64,000 bases of DNA from Syntrophaceae bacterium UBA6109 (lineage in GTDB: Bacteria; Desulfobacterota; Syntrophia; Syntrophales; UBA6109), in the NCBI GenBank assembly GCA_002428445.1, contig DIWJ01000052.1:119553-183552 (forward strand). Direction: 5' to 3'. Made by a program: the position numbers and the translations under genes. Positions 63,636 through 64,000 of the stretch are shown here, piece by piece (position 1 is the stretch's first letter; every line of letters starts with the position of its first letter). The notes beneath the pieces are model-generated. The model worked only from the letters and a program-made list of their open reading frames with translations. It did no database searches and was not told where the DNA came from.

Positions 63636-64000
63636 CTGCAACGGGCCTCCCATTCCTTGACACATTTTTCTGTGATTTGATTCGCTCTTGCCCAGGCAAC
63701 TGGGTCATTATCAGCCTTCGGTTTGAAAGGATGTCCAAATTTTCCTTCACTTGGTTTCCATCGAAAGCCTTTAGCGTAATGGAAGTAATAATCCTGCAGG
63801 CGATGCATGGCCCTTTCAAATTCATCTTTGTTGCATTTTTCGATAGCCATTTGTGCATCCATGTAAGACGGGCCGAACGGACGAAAATGTCTTTCTGGAG
63901 CTATAAGAGGGGCAGTCTCTCCGTAGTCCTCTTTTACCCAATCAAATCGGTCATTGCCGCTGAAATCACTATGTCCTAGCAGGTTGTTGAAAAACTCTTC
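63626..64000 (-). CDS. C-terminal part of an unrecognised protein, possibly a toxin (runs off the window)
   Basis: The minus-strand frame is open from the right edge to the TAA at 63626, about 124 residues without a start at the edge (EEFFNNLLGHSDFSGNDRFD ...). It contains PLIAPERHFRPFGPSYMDAQ, then AMHRLQDYYFHYAKGFRW, GHPFKP, DPVAWARANQ and a final WEARCRC. The HRLQDYYFHY and GH pattern loosely recalls zinc-dependent phospholipase C-like helices of polymorphic toxins. That is a weak inference. A small membrane protein overlaps its end. Confidence 0.6.
   Translation of the reverse strand, partial: EEFFNNLLGHSDFSGNDRFDWVKEDYGETAPLIAPERHFRPFGPSYMDAQMAIEKCNKDEFERAMHRLQDYYFHYAKGFRWKPSEGKFGHPFKPKADNDPVAWARANQITEKCVKEWEARCRCE

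Overview
The window looks like a chromosome segment of an anaerobic, Gram-negative, GC-rich bacterium, most likely a syntrophic or sulfate-reducing member of the Desulfobacterota (old Deltaproteobacteria). The reasons are LPS heptose synthesis (HldE-type kinase), two tungsten/molybdenum aldehyde:ferredoxin oxidoreductases, an oxygen-sensitive 4-hydroxybutyryl-CoA dehydratase, several TRAP/Liv uptake systems and sigma-54 control. The taxonomic call is inference from gene content; no rRNA or tRNA gene was found.

Layout. 1-7.6 kb: housekeeping genes (DUF4416 fragment, hldE1 kinase, plsC, uppP, ftsK, rimO, a MoaD/ThiS-like sulfur carrier, a UspA protein). 7.8-25.3 kb: a block of minus-strand genes that reads as one uptake-and-oxidation module. 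It has a sigma-54 activator, a DctPQM TRAP transporter, an SDR, AOR-2, a complete LivGHMKF ABC importer, a zinc MDR dehydrogenase, AOR-1 and an iron-type alcohol dehydrogenase. A sigma-54 -24/-12 promoter precedes dctP. The palindrome TGTCTCA-N3-TGAGACA, or a close variant, lies upstream of both the TRAP and the Liv operons, so one activator may control both. 25.6-34.5 kb: a ThiF/MoeB-like E1, a C_GCAxxG_C_C protein, a polyprenyl diphosphate synthase, NAD(P)HX repair, a patatin, a PAS-GGDEF cyclase, a cupin, 4-hydroxybutyryl-CoA dehydratase and DUF2784. 34.4-39.4 kb: an SDR remnant, a small secreted protein, a long leader with five 11-bp repeats, a TAXI-TRAP system and UspA. 39.5-45.4 kb: a DUF255 thioredoxin protein, glucose-6-phosphate isomerase and transketolase. 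45.8-47.9 kb: two lower-GC Ntn-type hydrolases. 48.1-50.2 kb: higBA and an MFS transporter. 50.6-56.3 kb: a TolC/HlyD/ABC efflux operon with two MacB-type permeases and a sigma-54-like promoter.

56.3-64 kb is accessory DNA: hipBA under three evenly spaced perfect or near-perfect operators, a SEC-C protein, a membrane protein/alpha-beta hydrolase pair, an RHH antitoxin with a frameshifted RelE toxin, a REP-like repeat that abuts the 3' ends of both hipA and relE, a truncated REP-associated transposase, and at the right edge the C-terminus of an unrecognised, possibly toxin-like protein that overlaps a small membrane protein.

The most interesting candidates are the sigma-54 regulon linking two importers to tungstoenzyme aldehyde oxidation, the two AORs with unusual cluster-cysteine spacing, the REP/toxin-antitoxin association, and the edge toxin/membrane-protein pair. 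All functions are predictions from sequence reading; no database search was run.
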